Shown here: in pieces, positions 1 to 6,320 of the stretch
How the letters are laid out: each line of letters opens with the position of its first letter
Numbering within the stretch: position 1 is the first letter of the stretch
The notes under the pieces: model-generated
The model's database searches: none
Told to the model about the DNA's origin: nothing
What the model saw: only the letters and a program-made list of their open reading frames with translations
Position numbers and translations under genes: made by a program
NCBI GenBank assembly: GCA_035541995.1
Contig: DATKMG010000685.1
Location: forward strand, 1-7,453
DNA from: DATKMG01 sp035541995
GTDB lineage: Bacteria; Acidobacteriota; Terriglobia; Versatilivoradales; Versatilivoraceae
DNA length: 7,453 nucleotides
Direction: 5' to 3'

Positions 1-139
1 CTTTACTACTAAGCCCGCGGGATCGGGTATCGGCTTGGTACTGAGCCGACAGATTGCCGAGGGGCACGGGGGCAGTTTGAGCCTCGAGAACCGGAAAGAT
101 CGGCGTGGGTGTGAAGCCCGGCTGCGGTTGCCGACGTGA
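1..139 (+). CDS. Sensor histidine kinase, C-terminal end only (partial)
   Basis: Reading from base 2, 45 codons run to a TGA at 137-139. They encode the end of a GHKL-type ATPase domain. An FTTKPAGSGIGLVLSRQIAE segment carries the G2 box (GSGIGL) that closes over ATP, followed by the usual GHGGSLSLENR strand and a short final strand ending LRLP. Such kinases autophosphorylate a His and pass the phosphate to a response regulator. The sensor, dimerisation and N/G1 boxes lie outside the window, so the signal and partner cannot be named. The C-terminus looks complete and ordinary, with no receiver domain after the ATPase domain. The gene converges on the minus-strand gene at 155-1183, with only 15 bases between the two stop codons. 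The family call is secure; the subfamily is not. Confidence 0.88.
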   Translation, partial: FTTKPAGSGIGLVLSRQIAEGHGGSLSLENRKDRRGCEARLRLPT

Positions 140-154
140 CAGAGGTGTCAGGGG

Positions 155-1183
155 CTAGGGAATAGGGAATAAGGGATAGGGGGTAGGGGATAGGGACTTG
201 AGAACTGTTGGCGTAGGGTTGTGATCTGAATTAGCCCCACCACTACTTCCCCCCTGGAATGAGCCAATATAAATGCTTTCGGGTTTATCCGATTCGCTCT
301 TTGTTGGAGATGTAGCATAGGAATAAGTAGCATTAATAAGCATCAAGGTGCCCTCATCCGTGCAGGAAGGAGACTGATATGCACGAGCGAGACCATGGAA
401 ATGTCCTAGCTCATGCGCAGAAGTGCGTTCCTGGTCACTCCCAGTCCACATCCAAGGTTGTTTTTCATTGAAAAACGCAATGGTGAAATGGGAAGCATCC
501 ACTTTCCAAGTACAGGAGGCCGCCGTGCTATCGTTTCTGCAATTCGGTGGAACACCCACAGCAGCTTTGATCTCATCAATAAATACAAGCACATCTGTGC
601 CTTTGAACTTGCGATGTAGCGGCTCCCGCTCAGGAGTTGCTGGAAGAACCTTTCCATCTTCCACCCGAAATACCCCAAGACCTATATCGATGGGCGCAAG
701 TGTGTCTTGGTGTTGGTCGGACTTCCCAAGAAAGAGGATAAATGTCTGACCCGGAATTGGGTGGGCAGAGTTAGGATAATCGCTGTCATGATATTCCGCC
801 CATCCTTCAGGGAATCTCATTTTTCCACCCAATAGGCACATCTGCACTGTCTGAGGAACTGGATCAAGATGTTTACTGTAAAAGACTTCTTGGATTCCGA
901 TCTTATAGTCAGTCAGAATTTCTCTTTGGTTTTGCGACAAATGAGGCTTTGCTTCAAGAACTACACCCTTCACGATTAGCTCACTCCTGGATATGAGCTT
1001 CGCGAGGTCCGGGGGTGCATTAGCAAACTCCATCCCATAGAAACTGTCCCCGATTGCTCCACCTGAAAAACTCCCTTCTTCCTTTACGATTTCCGGAATG
1101 GTTTTAGGCTTAGGCTCAGGTTCTTGTGCGTAAGAGACGAAAGTAAACAGCAAGCCAATAGGAAGAAAAAATATTCCTTTCAT
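155..1183 (-). CDS. Secreted protein of unknown function with metzincin-like HExxHxxG motif
   Basis: 342 residues. Residues 1-20 form a signal peptide (one Lys, a hydrophobic core, SYAQ before EPEP), so the product is exported. Residues ~55-205 look like a beta-rich domain (SELIVKGVV, then alternating strands, PGQTFILFLG, LGVFRVEDGKVLP); I do not recognise a named family. Residues 211-310 hold four Cys (215, 224, 274, plus 116 upstream) and HELGHFHG at 257-264, matching the zinc site HExxHxxG of metzincin proteases, with TLM (279-281) as a possible Met-turn. The expected third ligand, His or Asp at position 267, is Arg (GLAR), so activity is doubtful. The last ~12 residues come from the heptamer repeat and probably replace the original C-terminus. 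The ATG is supported by AAGGA 8 bases upstream. Hand counts give about 39% GC at 841-960, below the ~55% seen in two 60-base samples of the flavoprotein gene, so the gene may have a different history. I am sure it is a gene and unsure of its function. Confidence 0.8.
   Translation of the reverse strand: MKGIFFLPIGLLFTFVSYAQEPEPKPKTIPEIVKEEGSFSGGAIGDSFYGMEFANAPPDLAKLISRSELIVKGVVLEAKPHLSQNQREILTDYKIGIQEVFYSKHLDPVPQTVQMCLLGGKMRFPEGWAEYHDSDYPNSAHPIPGQTFILFLGKSDQHQDTLAPIDIGLGVFRVEDGKVLPATPEREPLHRKFKGTDVLVFIDEIKAAVGVPPNCRNDSTAASCTWKVDASHFTIAFFNEKQPWMWTGSDQERTSAHELGHFHGLARAYQSPSCTDEGTLMLINATYSYATSPTKSESDKPESIYIGSFQGGSSGGANSDHNPTPTVLKSLSPTPYPLFPIP
156..197. repeat. Six tandem 7-bp units, TAGGGRA-like
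   Basis: On the plus strand six consecutive heptamers can be read without gaps: TAGGGAA (156-162), TAGGGAA (163-169), TAAGGGA (170-176), TAGGGGG (177-183), TAGGGGA (184-190) and TAGGGAC (191-197). The array sits in the convergent space after the histidine kinase. It also overlaps the last codons and the TAG stop (155-157) of the minus-strand gene, where it encodes a Pro-rich tail (LSPTPYPLFPIP). Degenerate heptamer arrays of this kind are known as short tandemly repeated repetitive sequences in some bacterial genomes, notably cyanobacteria. Whether this one belongs to a dispersed family in the host genome cannot be told from one copy. Confidence 0.85.
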
Positions 1184-1191
1184 AGTGGTTA

Positions 1192-1196
1192 TCCTT
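1192..1196 (-). promoter_or_regulatory. Shine-Dalgarno AAGGA for the HExxH protein
   Basis: On the minus strand AAGGA is followed by 8 bases and then the ATG at 1183-1181. This supports that start, and the signal peptide that follows it agrees. Confidence 0.6.
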
Positions 1197-1223
1197 GGGG
1201 ATTGAATGTCCTAACTAACCGTG

Positions 1224-1248
1224 GAGCTGAAAGAGAACGTGTCAGCTC
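1224..1248. repeat. 7-bp inverted repeat in the intergenic gap
   Basis: GAGCTGA (1224-1230) and TCAGCTC (1242-1248) are exact inverted copies around an 11-base loop, in the 112-base gap between the flavoprotein stop and the HExxH gene start. No T-run follows on the minus strand, so this is not a standard intrinsic terminator. It could be an mRNA hairpin or a binding site, and it could also be chance at this length. Nothing else convincing was seen in 1184-1295. Confidence 0.3.
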
Positions 1249-1295
1249 AACTTGTCGATTGGTCGGGAAATGGCTTCAGGCGGGGGGAGCCAAGA

Positions 1296-4200
1296 TTAGA
1301 TTCTTGGAACTTGTGTCTTTTCGAACAGGTAGTCCAGCCAGAGATTAGTGAGCTTCTCCTGGACTGTATTAGCACGGAGACGGTCGTTGAGGTTCTGGAA
1401 ATCGACCTCATCCAAGCGCTGATCCTGGCTAAAGCAGGAGAAAACCGCCTTGGTGACTTTACAGGTGACCGGATCGACGTGGACCTGCAGGCATTGGGCG
1501 CAAACTTCCTTCATCATGCATTGCATGGGCGAGTTGATGGAACCGATGGCGATATGGTCCGGACGGAAGTAAGGTCCCAGAACCCCATCCGGGCGGCGTG
1601 CAGCTTTGACAGCGGCCATCATTCGGTCCGAGCCGATGGCAATCAGCCGACCAATTTGACGAAAATCAAACAAGGGTTTGCCCAGCCGGCCCTCGGCATA
1701 GGCCTTCATCGCCTGAACGATATTGCCCCGGAAGTGAAGGTCCTGAGAGCGGCGCGTTTGGATCTCCGATCCCGAGTCGGTGGACCAGATGACCTGGTCA
1801 CAGGAGTCCTCGACTTCGTCTTTCTTATAAAGGTCTTCCCCTTTCTTGTAGCCGGCAAAATAAATGACCTGGTTGCCATTCTGCCGCATGGCCTTGCCAA
1901 TCGAGAAGAGCACGGCGTTACCCAGCCCCCCTCCTGCCAGCATGACAGTCTCACCTTTGGGAATTTCAGTGGGAGCTCCAGTTGGCCCCATCACCACCAC
2001 CGGTTCTCCAGGTCTGAGAAGTGCGCAAAGGCGTGAACTGCTTCCCAACTCCAGGACAATCATGCTAAGGAGTCCTTGATGTTTATCCACCCAGGCTCCT
2101 GTCAATGCCAGGCCTTCCATCATGAGTTTGGAGCCGTCCAATTTCGAGCTGTGGACTTCGTAATTCTGCAACCGGTAAAACTGGCCCGGATGGAATTGAC
2201 GGGCAGCCCGGGGGGCCCGGACAATAACCTCCACTATGGTGGGAGTCAACCGATCGACACGTACAACATGAGGCACGAGTTCATCGTCGAGGCGAGTAGC
2301 TAATTGCCTGAAGGCCTGGTCACGCTTTGGTTGTTCCTCTAATCTCAGAGTGCGGAGCTCCTCCTCAAATAAAGAAGCAACCTGGGGATACCCCAACTTG
2401 GCGCTGGCCATCGCCTTAACGACGTTACCTGCGAAGACAGGATGATTGTCCCCATAATAAGTAATGAAACGATTGTCCTTTTGGTAGGAGGTGAAAAACC
2501 CTGTCTCTCCCTTCTCGGCTGGAATCAATTTCAAACGGCCGTCTTCATCCCTAGTCACCTTGTAACTGGCGAAAAACTCCTGTTTCTTCTCCAGCTGGAA
2601 ACTGCCGGGCCTCTCCCTCTCGTAGGTGATATTGGGGCTGGTACCAGCGGCGACACAGACCGTCCTGGCAGGCAGCACTACCCGCTCCCCTGTGCCTCGT
2701 ATTTTCCCATTTTCACTTTGGGACATCCGCTCGAAGGCCATGGCCTGGACAGCGCCGAACGAGTCGGGAATGGCCTCCACTGGGCTGAGGCGCTCAATAA
2801 ATGCGATTCCCTCCTCCAAAGACTTGGCGACTTCCTCGTGGTTCAAGCGATAGGCAGGGGAATCGACCAAGCTCCGACGATATACGATTGAGACCCCCCC
2901 CCACTCGCGGACTAGCCGGATGAAATTGGGCAATCGATTCTCCGCTCTGGCAAGCTGTCGCTCAGCTCGGACAGCCCGGCCGTGATTCAGGAATCGTTTC
3001 AGCCGTTCGCGCTCTTCCTCGTCAAAATCCTGCCAGATAAATTCTTTTCCGTACCGTGTCTCGAGTGTCTCGAAGCGGTACAATATCTTCTCCACTTGGT
3101 TTGGATAATAAGCCATAAGCTCGGTGGCTGTGTCGATGGCGGTCAAGCCGCCACCAATCACCAGGGCCGGCAGTTCAGCCTGCAGGTTGGCCATGGCATC
3201 CCGCTTGAACGCGCCAGTGAGCTGAAGAGCCATCAGAAAATCACTGGCTTTCCGGATCCCACGGATCAGGTTGTTCTTCATCGGTACAATGGTGGGCTTG
3301 CCGGCGCCAGTGGCAATGGCAATGTGGTCGAATCCCATCTCCCAGGCGTCTTCGATTGTGATTGTTCCGCCGAAACGGACACCTCCGTAAACTCGGAATT
3401 TGTTGCGACGGCGCAACAACAGATGGATTAAGGTCAGGAAGTTCTTGTCCCACCGAACGGTAATTCCATACTCCGAGACACCGCCAAAACCGGCCAAAAC
3501 CCGTTGTTCTAAGTCGGACTTGAGATTCTCAATGTGGCGGACTGGCTTAAGAGGAGTGTGGGCCTCTCCGGTGAGAACCGTTGGGAGCGGCTCTATCTTC
3601 AAGCCATCAATCCCCACTACCCCAAAGCCTTCGTTTAGGAGGAATTGAGCCAGGGTATAGCCCGCAGGACCCATTCCTACCACCAGAATGTTTTTACCAT
3701 TATATGGAAGCGCATACGGTCGCTGGGCATTCAAGGGATTCCAGCGCGTTAATAAGCTGTAAACTTCAAGCCCATAAGGGAGAGTCAGGACATCGGTGAG
3801 AATTCCGGTTTCAACCTGGGGGATATTGACAGGGTCCTGCTTTTGGAAGATGCAGCTCTTCATGCAATCGTTGCAGATCCGATGGCCCGTGCCGGCACAA
3901 AGCGGGTTGTCAACAACAATGACGGCCAGTGCGGCAATGGAGTCGCCATTGCGCTTCAGCATGTGCATTTCTGAGATCTTTTCCTCTAGGGGACAACCAG
4001 CAAGAGGAATGCCCAGTGGATTCCTGCGGAGACTCCCATCCTTTTCCGCCAAGCCTTTGGAGCAGGAATCTTTGCTGCGTTCGTGGCAATAAATGCAGTA
4101 GTTGACCTCATCCAGGACCTCGCGAGGTTCGTAGCGGGGATCAGTCAATTTGAATCCGTCGCGATATCGAAGACGTTCTTCCGGGCCTTGGATGAACTCC

Positions 4201-5054
4201 TGCAGATCAGCTCGGGGGCGAGTGATTTGAACCAGGTTTCGGGAGTCGATGGGATGAGGCAGGCGATAACTAACCCAGTCCTTAATCCGGTCGGCATACA
4301 GGTGGAACTGAGCAAAGACCCATTGCTCCAGGAGTTCGAGCAGCTTGCGAATAAACTGTTGATCCCGCTGCTCCGGTGTCTGGAGAGGATCGATGGATAG
4401 GAAACTTGAGAACGGTTTCCGTTCGAGGAGCGCTGCCTTGATTGAACCGACAGCAAGGCAAGTCGACTCAGTCAGTGGAATCTTTTTTTTCTCAAAAAAA
4501 AGTTCATACTCGCGATCCAGTTTCAGCAAGGCCACTACCATGCGAGCGAGTGCCAACTCCCCATCCAGGCTAAGCGTCGCAGGGAACGCCAGGCGCTGCA
4601 ATTCCAAAATCGTTTGCTCTATTGCCGGGCAGTCCCAATTCTGTAAGTCCGCAGTGGTGAATTTCTTGAAAACCCTCCGCTGGACGAAATCCTTCTTGAA
4701 ATCGAAAATGGCCTGCTGCTCATCTGTTTCGCGCATCAGTCGATCGCGCTCGTTCTCAATTCCAAAAAGTCGGGCGACAAATCGGCTGAGATAAGGAGCC
4801 ATCTTCAGAATCAATTGGGATTGAGACAATCGGCTGTAGCCAACACCCTTGGCATCCAAATAGACGGAATAATCCCGAGCAAATTCAGGGTCGAACGCAG
4901 AGACTTCCTTTAAGAAGTCTTCTGTAAGCGCCTTGAGCCGATCGGGACAATACAGATCGGAGTAAGTATATCCCTTGATACCCAGGGCGAAGCCGTCTCG
5001 GCTGCTCTCAAACGATGGGTCCCTGGTGGTTTCATTCTTCTTCAGATCGAGCAT
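1296..5054 (-). CDS. 1252-residue fused Fe-S flavoprotein: unknown N-domain + GltD/NfnB-like + PyrK/NfnA-like
   Basis: A soluble redox protein with no signal peptide or membrane segment. Residues 1-310 are hydrophilic, probably helical, and unrecognised. Residues 311-905 resemble the GltD/NfnB family. Cys 320, 323, 331 and 354 (CIYC...SCSKG...AGCPLEEKI) and Cys 386, 394, 397 and 401 (RICNDCMKSC) would hold Fe-S clusters. VVGMGPAG (458-465) is an FAD Rossmann motif, IGGGLTAID (633-641) an NAD(P) motif, and ATGAG and CVAAGTSPN close these folds. Residues 921-1170 resemble ferredoxin-reductase/PyrK proteins: HPGQFYRLQN (955-964), GPTG (1023-1026), LAGGGLGNAV (1039-1048), AIGSDRMM (1139-1146). 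Cys 1179, 1185, 1188 and 1207 fit a C-terminal [2Fe-2S] site. In NfnAB and glutamate synthase these halves are separate chains that move electrons between NAD(P)H, flavin and Fe-S centres. Here they are fused in NfnB-then-NfnA order. Oddities are Asn877 where the closing FAD motif usually has Asp (FAGN), about 22 extra residues between Cys331 and Cys354, and no clear RxYS in the reductase half. The ATG has only a distant SD (AGGGGA, 13 bases away). The substrate is unknown; the type III PKS lies immediately upstream. Confidence 0.88.
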   Translation of the reverse strand: MLDLKKNETTRDPSFESSRDGFALGIKGYTYSDLYCPDRLKALTEDFLKEVSAFDPEFARDYSVYLDAKGVGYSRLSQSQLILKMAPYLSRFVARLFGIENERDRLMRETDEQQAIFDFKKDFVQRRVFKKFTTADLQNWDCPAIEQTILELQRLAFPATLSLDGELALARMVVALLKLDREYELFFEKKKIPLTESTCLAVGSIKAALLERKPFSSFLSIDPLQTPEQRDQQFIRKLLELLEQWVFAQFHLYADRIKDWVSYRLPHPIDSRNLVQITRPRADLQEFIQGPEERLRYRDGFKLTDPRYEPREVLDEVNYCIYCHERSKDSCSKGLAEKDGSLRRNPLGIPLAGCPLEEKISEMHMLKRNGDSIAALAVIVVDNPLCAGTGHRICNDCMKSCIFQKQDPVNIPQVETGILTDVLTLPYGLEVYSLLTRWNPLNAQRPYALPYNGKNILVVGMGPAGYTLAQFLLNEGFGVVGIDGLKIEPLPTVLTGEAHTPLKPVRHIENLKSDLEQRVLAGFGGVSEYGITVRWDKNFLTLIHLLLRRRNKFRVYGGVRFGGTITIEDAWEMGFDHIAIATGAGKPTIVPMKNNLIRGIRKASDFLMALQLTGAFKRDAMANLQAELPALVIGGGLTAIDTATELMAYYPNQVEKILYRFETLETRYGKEFIWQDFDEEERERLKRFLNHGRAVRAERQLARAENRLPNFIRLVREWGGVSIVYRRSLVDSPAYRLNHEEVAKSLEEGIAFIERLSPVEAIPDSFGAVQAMAFERMSQSENGKIRGTGERVVLPARTVCVAAGTSPNITYERERPGSFQLEKKQEFFASYKVTRDEDGRLKLIPAEKGETGFFTSYQKDNRFITYYGDNHPVFAGNVVKAMASAKLGYPQVASLFEEELRTLRLEEQPKRDQAFRQLATRLDDELVPHVVRVDRLTPTIVEVIVRAPRAARQFHPGQFYRLQNYEVHSSKLDGSKLMMEGLALTGAWVDKHQGLLSMIVLELGSSSRLCALLRPGEPVVVMGPTGAPTEIPKGETVMLAGGGLGNAVLFSIGKAMRQNGNQVIYFAGYKKGEDLYKKDEVEDSCDQVIWSTDSGSEIQTRRSQDLHFRGNIVQAMKAYAEGRLGKPLFDFRQIGRLIAIGSDRMMAAVKAARRPDGVLGPYFRPDHIAIGSINSPMQCMMKEVCAQCLQVHVDPVTCKVTKAVFSCFSQDQRLDEVDFQNLNDRLRANTVQEKLTNLWLDYLFEKTQVPRI
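4482..4502. repeat. Perfect inverted repeat of homopolymers inside the flavoprotein gene
   Basis: On the plus strand C followed by eight T (4482-4490), then CTC, then eight A followed by G (4494-4502): 9-base arms with a 3-base loop. In the mRNA this is a U8 run followed by an A8 run, encoding LFFEKKK at residues 185-191. The frame reads through it intact. Runs of this length are candidate sites for polymerase slippage. Confidence 0.75.
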
Positions 5055-5126
5055 GATCGCGAGAGCTTCCCCTTTCGGTCGGTTTCAGCCGGAAGAATCG
5101 TTTAGACAGTTAGGGAGTCCAACTCC

Positions 5127-5135
5127 AATATAGCA
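5127..5135 (-). promoter_or_regulatory. Candidate extended -10 promoter for the flavoprotein gene
   Basis: On the minus strand TGCTATATT fits an extended -10 element (TGnTATAAT with one mismatch). No good -35 hexamer lies 16-18 bases upstream, which extended -10 promoters can tolerate. It would start transcription about 65 bases before the ATG at 5054. It lies in the 157-base gap after the PKS stop, where no intrinsic terminator was seen, so the flavoprotein could also be read from upstream. Consensus matching for this phylum is uncertain. Confidence 0.35.
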
Positions 5136-5211
5136 CAGGGCGCTTCCATTAATGACTCGAGACAAAACGGGAGTCGCGACCGAGGAGGTAGAATTCTTGA
5201 GCCGGTCTCAT

Positions 5212-6279
5212 TTATTCGAAGCGAAACAGAGCCATTTCTGCGACAAAGCCAGGACCAAAGGCGGCCATGAGCCCAAGGTCGCCATTCTGGGGAGATGAAT
5301 TTTTGAGTATTTCCTCGAGGACGGCCAGCACAGTCACACTGCTCATGTTTCCCTTGTCAAGAAGGACTTTTACTGTCGGTGCCAGGTCGGTGGGCGTCAA
5401 GCCTAGCTGCTTACCAGTGATTTCGACGATGCGGATGCTCCCCGGGTGCAGGATGAAGTGTTTCAGATCCGGAGCCCCCACCCCGCATTCCTCCAAGAAG
5501 GCAGAAACTGTGGGACGGATGTTCTTCTTCAGGAAGGGAGGGATTTCCGGCGAGAGAATTATGCGCAGCCCTTCGTTCCGGAGTTCGAATCCCATGTAAT
5601 CAAGGGTATCGGGGAAAAAGCGTGTGGAACAGGCCTGCATCGCGGGGAGTGGACATGTCGCATCGAGCTTTCCAGAAATCAGGGTTGCTGCCACCCCGTC
5701 TCCGAACAATACTGAGCTCACAATGTTGGTCATACTGAGATCGTTCAACAAGAAAGTCTGAGAGCAAAACTCGTGAGCGAGCAACAACACGGTACGGTCC
5801 GGATAGGCCCGGCAGTACTCCCAGGCCCGCATCAATCCAACTGCTCCACCGGCGCACCCGTGCTCCGTCAGGATCATTCGGGAGGCTTGAATACCCAGCC
5901 GATTCATAATGTAGGCGTCCACCCCGGGAATTGTGAACCCGGTACAGGAGACGCTGATGAACATGTCTACATCACTGGGCGCAAGGTGATTAACTGCGAG
6001 GGTCCCTTCCACTGCTTGAATCCCCAGGTCGATGGAAGCCTGGACATACTGCGCATTGGTAGTTTGAAAGTCCCGCTCCTGCAGTACTTCGTCCGGGGGG
6101 AGGAGAATGTGGCGATAGCGGATCTGAGTTTTGTCCAGAATGGAGTTCAGCTTCCCGATTAGTTCAGGGCCAGCATTCCGTTCAATTAGCCAGCGCTCCA
6201 GGTACTTCCGACTTACCTCCGCAGAGACTCGGTGGGGGGGGTGAACCACAGATACCTTTCCAATTCGAATACTGGGCAA
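5212..6279 (-). CDS. Type III polyketide synthase (chalcone synthase superfamily)
   Basis: 355 residues, normal for a bacterial type III PKS. These cytosolic homodimers load an acyl-CoA, extend it with malonyl-CoA and cyclise the chain to a pyrone, resorcinol or phloroglucinol. The triad is in place: Cys112 in SVSCTGFTIPGVDAYI, His278 in FILHPG, Asn311 in GNMSSVTVL. Other landmarks are HGCAGGAVGLMRA (140-152), the LFGDG loop (191-195), MGFELRNEGLRIILSPEIP (229-247) and the closing AFGPG (340-344). The MG...GLR..LSPEIP segment is typical of bacterial alkylresorcinol/alkylpyrone-type enzymes, which favours a fatty acyl starter, but product class cannot be fixed from sequence. Ser281 follows HPG where Gly is more usual. 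The start is TTG at 6279, supported by GGAGGA 6-7 bases upstream. A C8 run in the mRNA (6234-6241) encodes HPPH at residues 13-16. The flavoprotein gene follows after 157 bases. No methyltransferase or hydroxylase typical of known resorcinol operons is present in the window. Confidence 0.95.
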   Translation of the reverse strand: MPSIRIGKVSVVHPPHRVSAEVSRKYLERWLIERNAGPELIGKLNSILDKTQIRYRHILLPPDEVLQERDFQTTNAQYVQASIDLGIQAVEGTLAVNHLAPSDVDMFISVSCTGFTIPGVDAYIMNRLGIQASRMILTEHGCAGGAVGLMRAWEYCRAYPDRTVLLLAHEFCSQTFLLNDLSMTNIVSSVLFGDGVAATLISGKLDATCPLPAMQACSTRFFPDTLDYMGFELRNEGLRIILSPEIPPFLKKNIRPTVSAFLEECGVGAPDLKHFILHPGSIRIVEITGKQLGLTPTDLAPTVKVLLDKGNMSSVTVLAVLEEILKNSSPQNGDLGLMAAFGPGFVAEMALFRFE

Positions 6280-6285
6280 GTTTAA

Positions 6286-6291
6286 TCCTCC
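6286..6291 (-). promoter_or_regulatory. Strong Shine-Dalgarno GGAGGA deciding a TTG start for the PKS
   Basis: On the minus strand GGAGGA is followed by TTAAAC and the TTG start at 6279-6277. No ATG in frame lies near it upstream, and the N-terminus IRIGKVSVVHPP has the expected position for the first strand of the family, so the TTG start is well supported. Confidence 0.7.
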
Positions 6292-6320
6292 ACGTATCCT
6301 TCTGTCCGGAAATTCAAGAG

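Noticed and set aside
1274..1295. Possible terminator hairpin GGCT...AGCC just after the flavoprotein stop
   Set aside because: Only four base pairs close a C-rich loop and no run of T follows on the minus strand.
1221..2036. Plus-strand open frame of 271 codons opposite the end of the flavoprotein gene
   Set aside because: It lies wholly or mainly antisense to well-supported PyrK/NfnA-like sequence, has no recognisable motif, and looks like a shadow of that gene.
2442..3431. Two 149-codon plus-strand frames (2442-2891 and 2982-3431)
   Set aside because: Both are antisense to the GltD/NfnB-like part of the flavoprotein, with low-complexity translations and no family resemblance.
5171..5183. 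GC-rich near-palindrome after the PKS gene (around GTCGCGAC) as a terminator
   Set aside because: The palindrome has no loop and cannot form a stable hairpin of terminator type; mismatches stop its extension.
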